Below, one piece after another: positions 42,501 to 57,500 of a DNA stretch of 64,000 nucleotides (position 1 is the first letter of the stretch; each line of letters starts with the position of its first letter). The stretch is from Aradus depressus (Eukaryota; Arthropoda; Insecta; Hemiptera; Aradidae): assembly GCA_963662175.1 (NCBI GenBank), contig OY759224.1, forward strand, positions 9,102,550 to 9,166,549. Reading direction: 5' to 3'. The translations under genes and the position numbers were made by a program. The notes beneath the pieces were generated by a model, which saw nothing but the letters and a program-made list of their open reading frames with translations, did not search any database and was not told the DNA's origin.

Positions 42501-45500
42501 GTCGCTAATTGTTCCTATTTATTAGCTATAGTTTAGAAGATATTTCAAGTAAAGAATAAGCAAAGCTAGCAAAAACTCGCTCGGAAATTTTTTTTTTTAT
42601 TAAAAAAAAAATAATTTCAAAATATTAAAATTATGTGAATATATTTAAAAATAGGTAGCATATAACCGATAAACGTGGACTGTTGCATCTAAGCTATATA
42701 CCTATCAATCAATATACATCCGAAGATATGGACTTTGTATGCCCAATGTGTTACAGCCCCTGTAAAGAAGATCTATATCACTTCCTCATTACCTGCCCCA
42801 AATATGATTCAAAAAATAAAATATTTAAAAACATAGATACTTCATTTATGTTGGAATTATTAAATGGTAAAGATTGGCAACTACTGGTAAACTAGGTGTG
42901 CAATGCATTCTGCTGTTTGCAAAAAATGAGCTGAGTCAGTCTAAATTTATTGAATCATACTGTTAATGTGGTCGGTTAACATACAAGTAGTGCATTTGAA
43001 ATGGGGCATAGGAACCGGTTTGTGATCACTGGATGGAACCGTAGGGTTTTCAAGTTTGCGCACTTTTACCGGAACTTTTTCTCGGTGTTTAACGTGAACA
43101 TCTGTTCGACCAAACGACACAATTTCTAAATGAGAGAATTTTGTCTCTCAATTGATTTCAATGGGGATTTCGTTTTTCGGTGATTATTCCTCCGTGGTAT
43201 GTTCAATTTCAGATTTTTTTAGTAGTAAACCGTGTCTACTACCATCGTGGCAAATTTCAATGTGATCGGTAAAGGGGTTTAGGAGGAGTACGAGTACAAC
43301 GAAATACATGAGTCGCCTAAGTGGGGTTTCACACCAAAGCCGGGCCGAGCCGAGCGGAAAACGCTTGAGCGCTAGATATGCAGGGTTTAGATGGGAGTAT
43401 TCAAACCAAGGCCGGGCCGCGCCGGGCGAGGCCGAGCGGTTTTGAGCAGTACTACCTACCGCCATTCGAGCCTTTTCTGCCAAGCGGTTTCTTCCGTCAT
43501 TCAGTCTAGTTCGGTGTTTCAGCCCAGTGAGTTACATCATATTGCGCAATATATTGTTTTTTATTGTTTCAAGTGGTTTTTGTTTTTAAAATTTTTTAAT
43601 ATTATAATGAGTGTTGACATAGAAATATTAATTAGTTCGATTCAAGAAAGAATCGCCTTCTTTCTCCCACACATCCATCATCAAGTTGATGAACTACCCA
43701 ATAACATCATCATCATCAAAGTTGATGACATCATTTTGCACCACGTTTCAACTGAGACTGAATAGGAAAGAAGCACCTCTCACTACAAGGCTAGAAAACC
43801 TACTGAGAGCAAATCGGCTTCGGTGCGAACGCAGGCAGATTCCGCTCGGCTCGGCTTCGCATCGCCCGGCCCGGCACGGCTCGGCTTTGGTGTGTAAAGG
43901 CCCTAAGAAAGAGCTTCGTAAACTCAGCTCAATTATTGCAAAAAGGCTTACGATTTCAGAAACTGTGAAATAAATAAATAGGAACAAAGATATATTTTAT
44001 TTATTATTTTATTTTTATTTGTATTTTAGAAAGAAAAATTTGTTGTTAATAAGTTTATAAGATTATAAGTTTATAAGAAATAAGTTTATAAGATAATAAT
44101 ATTTATGTACATCTAGACTCCTCAAGACGGTTTAGGCCATTGAGTTTGTCTTCATAAAAGGTCACATTACTGTATTTATGTTTTGTATGTAATTTTCTAT
44201 TATGTTAATTGAATAAAGACTTTACTACTACTATAAAATAAACTATTTATATTTTATCTGTTTGGTGCCTTCAAAGTGTTGACATTTTTCATACCACTCC
44301 GATTTATAAACTGGATATTAATTTAAAAAGAATATAATAATAATAATTTCTACCTGCCATTTGACTTCAGTGACAAGAGGTTTGGGAACGACAGGCGGAT
44401 AGAAGGCTCCCTTACATAGGATACATCTGATGTTCTGTGATAGCTCACTTACTCCAACCACGAAGTAGTGGTCAAACTCGGACTTACACTGAAAACATAA
44501 CCAACAATATACACATAATAATAACTTAATAATAAAATAATGTACCGGTTCCAACGGTTTTTCCATTATTCGTAGCAGTGTTGGAAGTCTGCTTCAGAAA
44601 TGTTTTTAAACCCCTCGTCACAGCATTTTGCATGTTTGAAATGGTTCCGAAATGTTTTCTCTTGAGGTTGGTTTTTAGCTTGGGGAACGAAAAATAATTA
44701 CAGGGAGCCAGGTCAGGGTTGTGGAAGCGTTGAAATGTTTTTATTTAGCCCCTTCACTCATGTTCTTGGGGACAAGTTTTGCACAAATCTTCTGTAACAA
44801 TTCGGCGGATGACAGACTTTGGTAGAATGGCGTGCTTAAGTTTATTTTACCTCTGAGATAAAATAAACCTCGGCAGGGTCTCGAACCAGCGAATTTGAGC
44901 TCAGTAAGCAAGCACGCATACCACTGAGCTACAGGCGCCCTCAACGTAGTATAATTCCCCAATACCTGTTTATCGAGTGCGCAGACGGGTCTCCACGTCT
45001 GCCTGTATAGAACTCGCAGCACTCCCAGAGTATCGAGAGTGGCCAGAGAGCCCTCATCAGTGTAGCCAACCCACCGAAGTCCGGAGCACTTGGAGACAGG
45101 CAGAGGTCTGATGGCGGCCACTGAGGCCAGTCTCGTCCTTGGAGTTATCTTAATTTCAGCTACTGAGAGGTGTTGGTCCCCGTGAGCTCCTGGATGAGAG
45201 GACAAACATTATCAACAAAATACAAGATGACCTTCATTTTCAATTTACAATATATTCATTAATATTTAATTTGAGCACGCCATCCTTCGGACGTTACGAT
45301 ATGGTCCCGAGCCTGTACGATATCAGGTAGTCTTTAAGCACATATCACATACTATCAAAGCGCTCTTTCGTCGCTCTTGTGGACATGAGCCCGACACTAA
45401 TGTAGGAGCCCTAAATTTAGCCAAATTAGGTTTATTCACCTAAGTTTATTCTTTAACGAATATCTGATATCGTACAGGCTCGGGACCATCGCTTAACGTC

Positions 45501-48500
45501 CCATCCGAAGGATGTTGGGCTCCAGGCTTTTTCACCTCTCAGAATTGCAGAGTTGATCTATTGTTAGTAGGACGGACTAGTATGCCCATTTTATATTGAT
45601 AATGAAAAAATATTAAAATGTATTTTCGCTTATAAATAACGGTAAAACCGAAATTTAATCAGAATCCACATACCCATTCCAGAGTGGAAGACAACAGCCA
45701 AAGAGGAGCCATGACCGACCATGGAGAGAAGAGGTCCTGGGATAGAGAGAATGTCAATCTGAGAGCCATCAGTAGAGAAGATCCTCAGATAAGGGGTGTC
45801 AGTAGCAACAGCGGTCCAGGAAGCACCTCCAGCAACAAGGAGGGCGTCCTCTTCTGGGCCCAAACAGAGGTCCCACTCCTTCTGCCCATCCCACGAGTTG
45901 AGGACCAGACACACCACCTTACTACACAAGTCATACACATATAATATAAGACTATTATTATACAATATGTACAGATGCTATAATAACCTCAGAAGAGAAG
46001 GCAATCTCTCTCCAATATTTAATATAGTCGAATTATTTCTTCATTTTCTTTACACAAAATTCTATTGAGCTGGCTTTTGGCATGGACTATGTCTAAAGTG
46101 TGATACGGAATACAAAATCCTGTCTATACATTGTCTAATTATGTTTGCTTGGATAATTTCTCACATAGACTACGTCAGCTATGTATAAGACAATTTTTTA
46201 AATATTTTTATCTTGAGATTCTCAATTTTCAAAAGGCATTCTGTACCAACACAAGTAATTTTTAATTACAATAAAAGGGATATTTTAGTATCGTCCTCGC
46301 AAGTATCCAGCTCAGACAACTGTGATGAAATGGAAGTTTAAACAGATATTCTACTACGGTGGCGGCTCCAAAAGAATGTGTTATTTCCTCAAGAAAAGGT
46401 TTTAGTTGGTAACCTAAGTTATTAACCTATGAGTATATATTATAACCTAATACCTTATTATCTTTTTCACCAATTTCTCCTTTCAATGTAATCTAATTTT
46501 TATTAACTTTAATTTTTCTGTAGACATAGAAGAATTTTTCTGAGTTATATATTGTCATGAAATAACAGCCGGTGAGTGTGAGTAGTACGCATTAAGTACA
46601 TATTTAAGAATAAATAATATCGAGCAATTTATGTTGGTAAATATAACAATACAATAAAACATGTAAATAATAGTTGATGTTATACGATGGTCCTTAGCCT
46701 GTACGATGTCAGGTACTCGATAAAGATCCGTACCTTAGGTAGGCAAAATTTAGTACCTACTCCAATAGTAGAGTCGGTATCATGTTCACCAGAGTGACGA
46801 AAGAGCACTCTGGTAGTAGACGACATGACCTCGTAATTAAAGCCCGGGCATGAGTCAATATAACTAACTATAAGCAATAGGTGGAGGAATAGCTGCAAAG
46901 AACAAAGGAGTACGAGGAGTAAAAAAAACAGACACTCCGTGAAGAATCGAAGAAAAATTAGCAAGATGGTTGCTAGTATCGACATAGGAACAAGCTTTAA
47001 TCAGATATCATAAAAAAAAGTAATTTTGAAAAAATAATTCTCTATGCATATTCGAGTGGATGGGCAAGACAACAGAATCACAGGGGCGACACCATGGTCA
47101 ATCTTAAAATACTAGGAAAAAAAAAACTTGAAGAAATAATACAAATTGATTCAAATTTATGAAAAAAATAAATATACCAATTGGTACCGAAATGTCACAA
47201 TTTCCGTCTAATGATTACACAGTGTTTAGGTGAAATTTCTACCTGGGCATGTCCTCAAGTTTAGGAGCGGCGAGTACCAGATGAGTAGAGGTGAGTGCGG
47301 CCAGGGTGTGTCCAAGGAGGTTGTTCATCCGGATCCCATGGTGATGAGAACTATCGTGGAACTCAATGTCAACATCGTTCACTTCCTCCATGTTGAACTG
47401 ACGTACAATCCCCACATCATTCCACACCTAAAACAACATACATCAAATATAGTTATTTATCATATTGTCGCTCTAAACGTTGCCAAGGCCCTTAGTTCAT
47501 TTTATCTGGGAGGTAAAATAAACTTAAGTATGCCATGCTTCGGATGGGACATTAAAAGATGGTCCCGAGCCTGTACGATGTCAGGTACTCATTAAATACC
47601 CCTGCCCTAGATGAATAAAAATTTAGAGTAGGCAAAATATAAGACTCCCACAGTAGAGACGGGGTCATGTCCACCAGAGTGACAAAGGAGCGCTCTGGTA
47701 GTAGGTGATATGACCTCGCAAGCCCGGGCATGCGTCATAATAACTAACTATTATCGCTCTGACCCTCAATAAATATATATAGTAGAAGTTAATTAATGGA
47801 GTTAAAGAACAAGAAGTCCGGCATTTTAATATATTTTCCATGAAAGACACATTTCATATTCCATGTTCAAATTTCTAGTGAACAACATTTAGAAGAGGCC
47901 TAGTAGACTAGAACCAACCAAGAAAAACTGATCTTCCAAAGTTAATTAATGGCGTTTCAAAAGCTTTTCTGATCTTAAAAATATGGATTAGAATATAATC
48001 TAAGTAAATGACATTGAAATTGTGGGCAATACATGAAACTTACACTATAGTTCAAGGATGACACAACTAACGATATAAGCTAACATAACTTCATTTTCTA
48101 AGTCTGTACAGGAGGTGGCCTCGCGATCTTCTCTCTAAGGATAGTGAATAATGATAATTAACTTTCGAGGGAGTGTTAGCGCTGACTGGGTTCACCCATC
48201 AAGTGACGTTATATTTTTTCTTTTTTGACCACATACTTGCTTATTATGTATATATATTGCTAATAAATAAATAAAAATATATAGTAGGTTAATAGGTAAA
48301 ATTACGAAGTCAATTTTACAGTTTTAAGAAACTATGGACTTATGAAATTTTGTTTGTTGCTCTGTTGTCACTGATGATTAGAAAACTTTGTTGACTTAGT
48401 GACTAACTTTTACAAATTAACGATAACTATCACGTTATTCAGGCTGCTGTAAAGCCTAGATTTTCGTTAAAACTTCCTTTTGGTCTCTTTGCGAATATGG

Positions 48501-51500
48501 CTTTTTTTATCGTCTCCACAATAATGCCATTTGTCATTTTAAATGTTGCCCTCTTTAGGTAAATTGTGAAGTTATCGTACCCTCTGTTATCAGGACACGC
48601 TATGAGAATTTTCTCATCAAACTACATCATCACGCCAATCCACTTATTCAACAATTATCCATAAACACTCTTCCCACAAATGCAGCAGGACGCCTTAAGA
48701 GGGCATGGTAAGCAATGTAGCCCCCCACACGACATTCCTCACACTAATAAAAAATTACTAGTAAATATGTACATCAATAAATAAATTAATCTGATTTCTA
48801 AGATACTCAAACTTATATACCATATATGCTTGATTAGTAAAATTCAGTAAATCAAAAAATGAGTGTTCGTGGTAGTTATCATTAGTAGATGGTACTACGT
48901 TTTGTACATAAATAGTTACAACTACCGTAACTATGTTTAGATGTTTTATGTATAAAACGTAGTACCATCTACTAACGATAACGTAGATGTAACTACGTTT
49001 AGATGTTTTATGTACAAAACGTAGTACCATCTACTAACGATAACGTAGATGTAACTACGTTTAGATGTTTTATGTACAAAACGTAGTACCATCTACTAAC
49101 GATAACGTAGATGTAACTACGTTTAGATGTTTTATGTACAAAACGTAGTACCATCTACTAACGATAACTTAGATGTAACTACGTTTAGATGTTTTATGTA
49201 CAAAACGTAGTACCATCTACTAATGATAACTAGATAACTAACGATAACATCGATGTAACTACGTTTAGATGGTACTACTTAATTACTTACAGTCCCGCTT
49301 AAGGCGTACATAGTTTCTTAAAAATTTAGTGTTTTTTCTACTAGAAAGCAAGACATTGATAAAGTATTTAATAAATTCAAATAAAAAACCTTCGAAGTTT
49401 GAAATTTTTTTATTTTTATTTCGCATCCCCTCTTTAAAAGTAACACAACTTAAAAAAAAAAAAAAAATGACAAGGGGCAACTGAGAAGTGTCACTTTTCA
49501 TTTTTAGACAACGGTCAGTTTGAGAAATTTAAAAAATGACATTGTCTTCATACTGTCGCCATAAAATTCAAAATGATATTTGATCATTTGGGTAATACAT
49601 ACACTCTTGATCAGATAAAAGGGTTAAGTTAGAGTAAAAAATAAATTTAAAAAATGTTCGAATCTTACCATAAATCTCTGTTGTAGATGAATTGGTGTGG
49701 AGGTAGGTTGAAACGGAGCTTGTAATTCTGAAATAGCCGTCGAAACACGAGTCGCAACGACACTTTCAGCAAGGCTTTCCTTGTCGTCACCGTCATCATC
49801 TGAATACAAACAAATAAGAATAAATAATTTGTTGGTAAATCACCCAGAAATAATTAATCAAATAACTTTTCACTTCCCCTCCCCAACCAGTCGACCGTTT
49901 GCAGCTTATAATCAATATTTGGCTTCTAAATTCTCATACTAAATTTTGTGTCGATACATTCATTAAAACGGCAGTTATTAGAAATTTTGATTTGAGACCC
50001 CTCCCCTGTGCCCCCTTTCTTTTGGTCAATTTTGCTGAGAATTAACAGTTATTCTCCAAACATGAAATTTTATATCGAAACATTCATTACAATGGCAAGA
50101 GTTTTTGTTTTAAGTCTCCCCTCTAATTCCCTTCCATTTGGCCGCATTGGCTGAAAATCAATAGGTGTCGTTCATATTGGTTTCTGAATATACATATATA
50201 GCTGGGGAAGTACAATAAGTATTATAGAATTTGTAGACATGATACACAAATAAATACTGAAGATTAGTATTAATATTAAAAATAATTAGTATTAATATTA
50301 GAAATAATTAGTGTTTGGGCCTACATTTGCTAGGATAAGGCGGATAAAACATAAGTGAATCTCTCCCCACCCTTTGCACCTACGGTACAGAGTTCAGCCT
50401 AACTGTCGTGGGTACAGAACGGCCTTTCATCCCGTTCTGTATTGTAGTTAACTAGCAGTAATACCCGGCGTTGCCCGGGGAACTTTGACTTTTCTCCCAA
50501 TATCTTCTATAAGGCTATTCAGTTCCTCGACAGTACATTCATGATGTTATAATTTTCAATTATTCATACGGAATAAGGCTTATAGTCCTTCAACTGTTGT
50601 AACGCTAGCTTTGGAGCTAAAACTAATTTATTCAAAAATATTTCTCATTAATCGTTGCAATGGTTTTCGAGTTACAAAAATTGCGTGAGTGGATGCTGGG
50701 ATGGACCAGGGGTTGATTAAAAAATAGACCTTAACCTTCCGGTAGATAAAACTTATCTATTCAAAAAGATTCCTCATTAATCATTGCAGTGGTTTTTGAG
50801 TTACAAAGATTGCGAGGGTGGATGCTGGGATGGACCAGATATTGAGGTACTAATACGCCTATAACCTTCCACAGACGATGACGAACAAATTAAAAAAAAA
50901 AATTAATCAAATCCATCAAGCCGTTCGTGAGTTATAGCGGTACAACGCACAGACATTTTCAGCTTTATATATATGATGGCTACTCAATGTGTCTAGAAGT
51001 ACAAGCGTTTAATACTTCGTTTAGTTATCAAATACGGTTTCTATTATGTGAAACAGCTTTTATGTGTTTTCTAACTTTATACTTCTGTAGAGATAACTCC
51101 GAGCAGTCTAACCCTGTTCTTTCTATATGGCCTGGCCAGGCAATATATGTATTTCAATTATATCACTGTTCCTCCACCTTATGTATCTTATGGACCAGAC
51201 TGGACTACAGTGCAGACTGCAATCTGTAAGTACAGAGTATAAGAAAATATTAAAATAATAGAATTGGCCTCATTTATGTTAAGTTGGATTTCTCCCGGAA
51301 CCAGCTTCTATCGAATACAGTCCACTACAGAGAGCTTGCCGTGTCTATAAAAGTTGTGCGTAGACAATTAGTATTAATATTAGAAATTAGACATATCAGA
51401 AATTTTGTTCCATTAACATTGACTCCGTATTTTTCCCAGTTGACATCTCGGTATATTTGCTCCAGTATGCAGTTGAATAGATCCGGGGACAGAGGGTCCC

Positions 51501-54500
51501 CTTGTTTTACTCCTCTTCCCAACTGAAAGTCCGGACCTGGCATTTCTAGGGTTACTCTAGACTTGCTGTTCAGTACCAACTTACGATTTGCTGATGACGT
51601 TGTTATTTTTGCTAATACCCCAGAGGAGCTGTCGAGTATGCTGAATGATGCTGGGAAAAAGGCAGGAATTGAGATAAACTTCCAAAAAACATTCTGGTAA
51701 ATGGAAAAACGGAAGAAATAAGTCTAGACGGGTAGAAGTTACACTGGGTTGAAGAAGTCGTATACCTAGGACAATTACTTTCATTCAACAATGGTCTAAA
51801 AAAAAGGAAGTAAATCGGCGAATTGCACTAGGATGGAAGAAATATTGGTCCTACAAATATATCTTCAAAAGCAAAATGACCATGGACCTGAAAAGAAAGG
51901 TGTTCGACTGCTGCATCACTCCTTGTCTAACGTACGGCTCCCAAACCTGGGCTCTCTCCCAAGATGTGCTGAGGCGCTAAGAGGTCACTCAAAGAGCAAT
52001 GGAGAGAAGCATGTTGGGAATTAAGAAGAAGGATAGAGTACGAAACTCCGAAATAAGGAGAAGACAGGAGTGAAGGATGTGGAGCCGCAACAAAAGTGGA
52101 AATGGGCAGGACATGTGGCGAGGATGGAAGAAGGAAGATGGGCCAAGAGGACGACAGAGTGGTACCTGATTTACCTGAAGAGAAGAAGAGGAAGACAACT
52201 GGTGCGGTGGAGGGACGATCTGGACAGGTTAGCAGGGAGTCTCTGGCACAGGGGTGTATGGAATAAAATGGGAGAGGCCTATGCCCAAAGATGGGCCTAG
52301 TTTCCAATTTGTATACATGTATATTTATTACTATTATTATTGTGAACCTTAAGGAAGCAAATAAAACGCAATTATTATTATCATATTAGAAATAAATAGT
52401 ATTAATAATGAAAATAACCTGCAGAAATATGTCCTTTTGGTATATACTCTCCGTTTTCATCAAAACCAACATCTGCCTTTATCTTTCCCAATGAGATAAC
52501 ATTGTCATCATCTTCATCATCATCCTCGAATTCAGGTTCCCCCAGAGGAATATCCCCAGGATCCACAGCCTCCATGTCATCCTAAAAACATAAGAAAATA
52601 TATATCTAATTAGATACCAAGCAGCGTTAGAGACAATAGTCAACTATAATCCCGGTACAGAGATGTCACACCCGCAGAAGAAACTGTCTCTGGCAGACCA
52701 CAAACCAGACTTAGTTCCGACGGTTTACGACATGTGGAAGTTAACGAACGCATGGGCTGCTATTGAAGTCATTACCTAGAGCCAGGTAATAACTTTAATA
52801 TAATAACTAAACAACATGTGTTAGTGACGCGTTACTCACGAGAATTGATGTGTAAACATCTGCTTTAGTTTCAAACATTTTCTGTCTTGCACTGATTTTG
52901 CTTAAAATTTGTTTTATATTACAATAAAAAAAGTAGTATGAGGAGTTAAACTTTCAAATTTATTGTTCTTCAATTTCTTTTATACATGAAATTTATAGGC
53001 TTGTGATAGCTAAAATAATTATATATTTTTAGATTTACAATGCTATATTATTTTCTTTCACCAAAAATTTTATTTAAAGTGACAAATGTAAGCTATAGAA
53101 GCATCTTAACCTAAAAGTTTCTTATCGAAAGATCATTTTATAGTTAGTAATATTGATATTTTAGTTAAATTCACTACAACGGTAAATATGATCAATAATG
53201 TAAAAATGCAATGTTATGTCTAATCATGTTTTTTAGAGTTTATTATATATTTACCTTTACATTCATTCATATTTGACGAAATATACTCACGATAATGCAG
53301 TCGAAATATATTACACACTTTCTTATTCCATGAACGTAGAAATCCTCAAAAACTGCTTACACCACAGATAGAGAAGTGTGTAATTGTGTGTGCTGCGCGC
53401 GCAACGGTCCGACACACACACACACATCAACGAGACTTTCGCTCTGACATATCCTCTACCGAAAGCTAAGATGTTTACACATCAAAAAAATTAATAACAA
53501 ATAAACAAATTAAGAAGAAACATATTCTGAAATATCCTCATTCTAAATTATTATTGTTCAATTAACACAAGATAGGTAAGGTGTCTCTCACTTGTTGATT
53601 AGTAGAAGTGGTGTTGGAGACAACCAAAGAGCCGAGTTGGCCAGCATAGTTGACAAATGAGAGACTGAGAGAGCCCTCAGACCAAGAGATACCACAGATG
53701 GTGGGACCAGGAGTGGAGTGTCTGGCCAGTATAGTGCCAGTAGTCAGACTCCAGACATATATGGCACCGGAGGAACAGCCTCCAGCCACCAGCTTTCCAC
53801 AAGGAGAGAATCGCACCACACTCACTGTCTGCAATCACACAGTTAAATTACATTATGATCAGGAATATCTTAAGGCTCAGGCCCCCAAGCCAATTGGGCA
53901 CTAACGTCCCATCCGAAGGACGGCGTGCTCAGGTTTATTTTACCTCCCAGATAAAATAAACTAAGGGCCTGGACCGGGCTAAGTACCCGCTATCCTCGGC
54001 TCAGTAGGCAAGCACGCATACTGAGCCACCGGCTCTGGGCCCTGCTTAAAAATCACGTTTATTTTACACACACGGTTCTTTGTTTACTGTATAAAGTGTA
54101 TCTCTATTTCACTGTGTAACTATTTTTAAGTTTATTTAAAAAATATGTTATGAATATAAACCAATTAAATTTTCGCTCCCCCTCCAAAACCGGTCGACCA
54201 TTTGCGCTAATATTTATCAGTTGACTTACATAGAGGCCCCTAAAACATACTAAATTTGTATCGTAAAATTAACTATCGGCAGTTATTGGGGTTTTTGAGT
54301 TGAGCCTCCTCCCCTGAATCCTCTTTCCCATCAGCCGATTTCACTTAAATTTGACAGGTTATGTCCTCATTGGGTTTTGACTTTAAATATGAAATTTCAT
54401 GACATTCATTGTATCAGCAGGATTGGCGTTTTTGAGTTGAGCCCACTCTTCCCTTCTGCAGATTCTGCTGAAAATTAATAAGTGTTATTCTTATGAGATT

Positions 54501-57500
54501 TTGAATTCACATATGAAATTTTGTGACGATACATTACAACGGCAGTTATTAGTCTTTGAGTTAAGCGTCTCTCCCAATCTCCCCTTCCCTCTGGACGATT
54601 AGGCTCAAAATTAATAAATGTTGTCCTCCGACTATGCCTAGAGGCCTCTTTTCCTTTTTTTCGTCTCAATTGGTTGATATTTATATATTTTTTTGTTTAT
54701 TTCTTATGTTATTGTTCTTAGTGAACGTATGTTCCACATAAAGATTATTTTTTATTTAATTTCAATAGAGGTGTAGTCGTCTACTATCATTTTGTGTGAT
54801 CGGGAAAAGAAGGGCTCGGAAGAAATTAAATTCCTCTGACAACAATAACTTCCACTATACTACATATAAAAGTAAAAAAAAGTCAACACCTCAGGAGGAT
54901 TATTAATAGTTAGTGTCTGCAGTAGGGTCCACAGATCCCGCTTGTACAGTTTGATGGAGTCTCCCTCAGGTATGGCAAGAGACTGGCCAGAGATGGGCTC
55001 GAACTGAAGTCTGCAGAGAGTAGGGGAGGCCTCGAAGGAGTTCGTCTTAGGGAGGAGACCAGCCCACTGGTTCACTTCGGCTAGGGAGGACAGAGACCAC
55101 ACACGCACTGTCCCGTCACAGCTCGAAGAGGCCTGTTCAACCAGTTTTGTTTTTAAAAAAGGAAATAATAGAAGATTCTAAGTAAATAATAATAATAATT
55201 AATTTACTTCAAATTAAGATAATAAGTTTTTATAACTTTTCCGGAAGTGTCTTCAACACGATGACATTTTGGAACGTTTTTACGTCCCATCATCAGATAT
55301 TTTTTGCGAAATATAGAAAAGAGAAATAAAACAAAATGTAACACAGAAGTATGAAGACGACACACCGAAGGGTTCCCAAGATGAACAACGCGTTGATGCA
55401 TACGATTCCATAGTTCCAAGGAATGAAGTTAATAATTTGATCATGAGACGGCTCCTATCGGATTTTCCAATTAACCAGGCTATGGTTCCTCTGGAGGTTC
55501 ATTCTATGGAGGACCTCTCCGAAATATTGGAGAATAAAATAAAGTGTAAATAATGAGATTGATTGAATTTAAAATGATAAAAGAAGATATTTCATAAGCA
55601 AAAGAAAACCTCTTAAGGTGCAATTGGCTAATTGAAAAGAAAACAAGAGATAACAAAAAAATAAGGTAAATTAAACATAAAATTGAACTTAATATTAGGG
55701 ATGAAAATTATATTTATATTTATTATTGTCTAGTTTTTCTCCAATGTAGCACTACTTTATTTATTTTGTATTTATTCTTTGTACGTCATACTGATACTTT
55801 ATTTCATTTTTCCATTTCTTTTTGACTCTGTATGTATTTATTCTTAGGGAACCTCGGTCCCAGAATAATAAAATTTATTTTCATTTCATTTACACAGATT
55901 ATATAAGTAACCCTCCTCGTTTTTTTCTATACTTATATTGACTAATCTCCGATGAACCCAAATATATATATATATAATAAAATAAATTAACATTAATTTA
56001 CCAAAAACTCCTGTTTTGGGTCAATGGAGACACTAAGGACAGGAGCTCGATGTCCAACCAGCTTCTTACATTCCATCGATGTAATATCAACAACATGGAT
56101 ATTCATATCACTAAAACAAAAAAAGTCGTCAATGAATCACAGGCAACGTACCTCTTCAATGCGAATTAATCAATGGCATTTTTTGGTTCTGAATCAATAA
56201 GTGTCGTACTCAGGGGCTTCTGAACCAATATACTAAATTTCATGTTGATACATTTGTTACTTCTAAAGTTATTAGAGTTTTTGTGTTGAACCCCCTTCAA
56301 ACTCTCCCTTCCCTCCGACCGATTTGGCTAAAAATTAATAAATGTCGTCCTCGTGTGATTCTGAATACACATATACAATCTCATCTCGATATATACATTC
56401 TTTCAGGAGGTATCATGTTCACAGACACGGGAAATTTATTTTCCATTTTTGAAATTACCCTTAATTCGTAATGTCGAGTGGACAACATCAATTCTTAAAA
56501 TATCCTTCAAGTACCTTCAATCATCCATTAGAGAGCTGGCTGTAATTTTTTTTTTTTTTTTTAATATCCCCCTTATATTCCCTCATCCCTTATGTCCTAA
56601 ATCTTGAGATGCCTCTTGGCCTAGGATTGAACAGGGCTTATAAGTATGCCTCTTGTGAAATTTCATGAAAATACGATCAGCTAATAACGAACTAGTACTC
56701 ATCTTATATTTTGATCTTCCGATCCCGATAAACAAATATACATACACAAGGTCTCTAAAGCGTTTATAGTTAAGACATTTAGACTCATGCCCAGGCTTTT
56801 TATCTACGAGGTCATATCGCCTACTACCAGAGCACTCTTTCGTCGCTCTGGTGGACATGAGCCCGACTCTACTGTTGAGTACTAAATTTTGCCTACCTAG
56901 GTTTATTCACATTCTAGGATAGAGATCTTTAACAAGTACCTGACATCGCACAGGCGGTTGTACCATATCCCAGATAAAAAACCTAAGGGCCTCGGCTGGG
57001 TTTCGAACCCACGATCTTGATCTCAGTAAGCAAGCATGCATACCACTGAGCTAACGGCGCCCTCAATAAGCCTTTATATATCATGAAAATAATTTCTAAC
57101 AAAGAAACAGAACACCCACGATGTAGAGGAAACTTTAATTATATAGTTGATTATTGACTCATACCAGGGCTTTAACTACAAGGCTATATCGCCTACTACC
57201 AGAGCGCTCTGTCATCACTATGGTGGACATGGGAGTCCAAAATTTTGCCTAGCGTAAATCTTTAACGTGTATTAGTAGTAATCGTTTTTTTCGCTTCTAG
57301 TAAGCAAGCACGCATACCACTGAGCTACTGGCGCCCTCTTTAATTGTATATAAATATAATATATTTTATAATGAAATAAGCACGTTTAAATACTTACCAT
57401 GATGAGGCAACTAATTTTTTTCCATCAGGTGAAACGTCAATTTGAGTTGCTGGGGCAGTAAATCGTGTTATTATTCCATCAGTTTCCAGTTCAGGAAATG

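Noticed and set aside
48886..49275. CRISPR array
   Set aside because: The 62-bp units are continuous tandem repeats without unique spacers, in an animal intron, with no cas genes.
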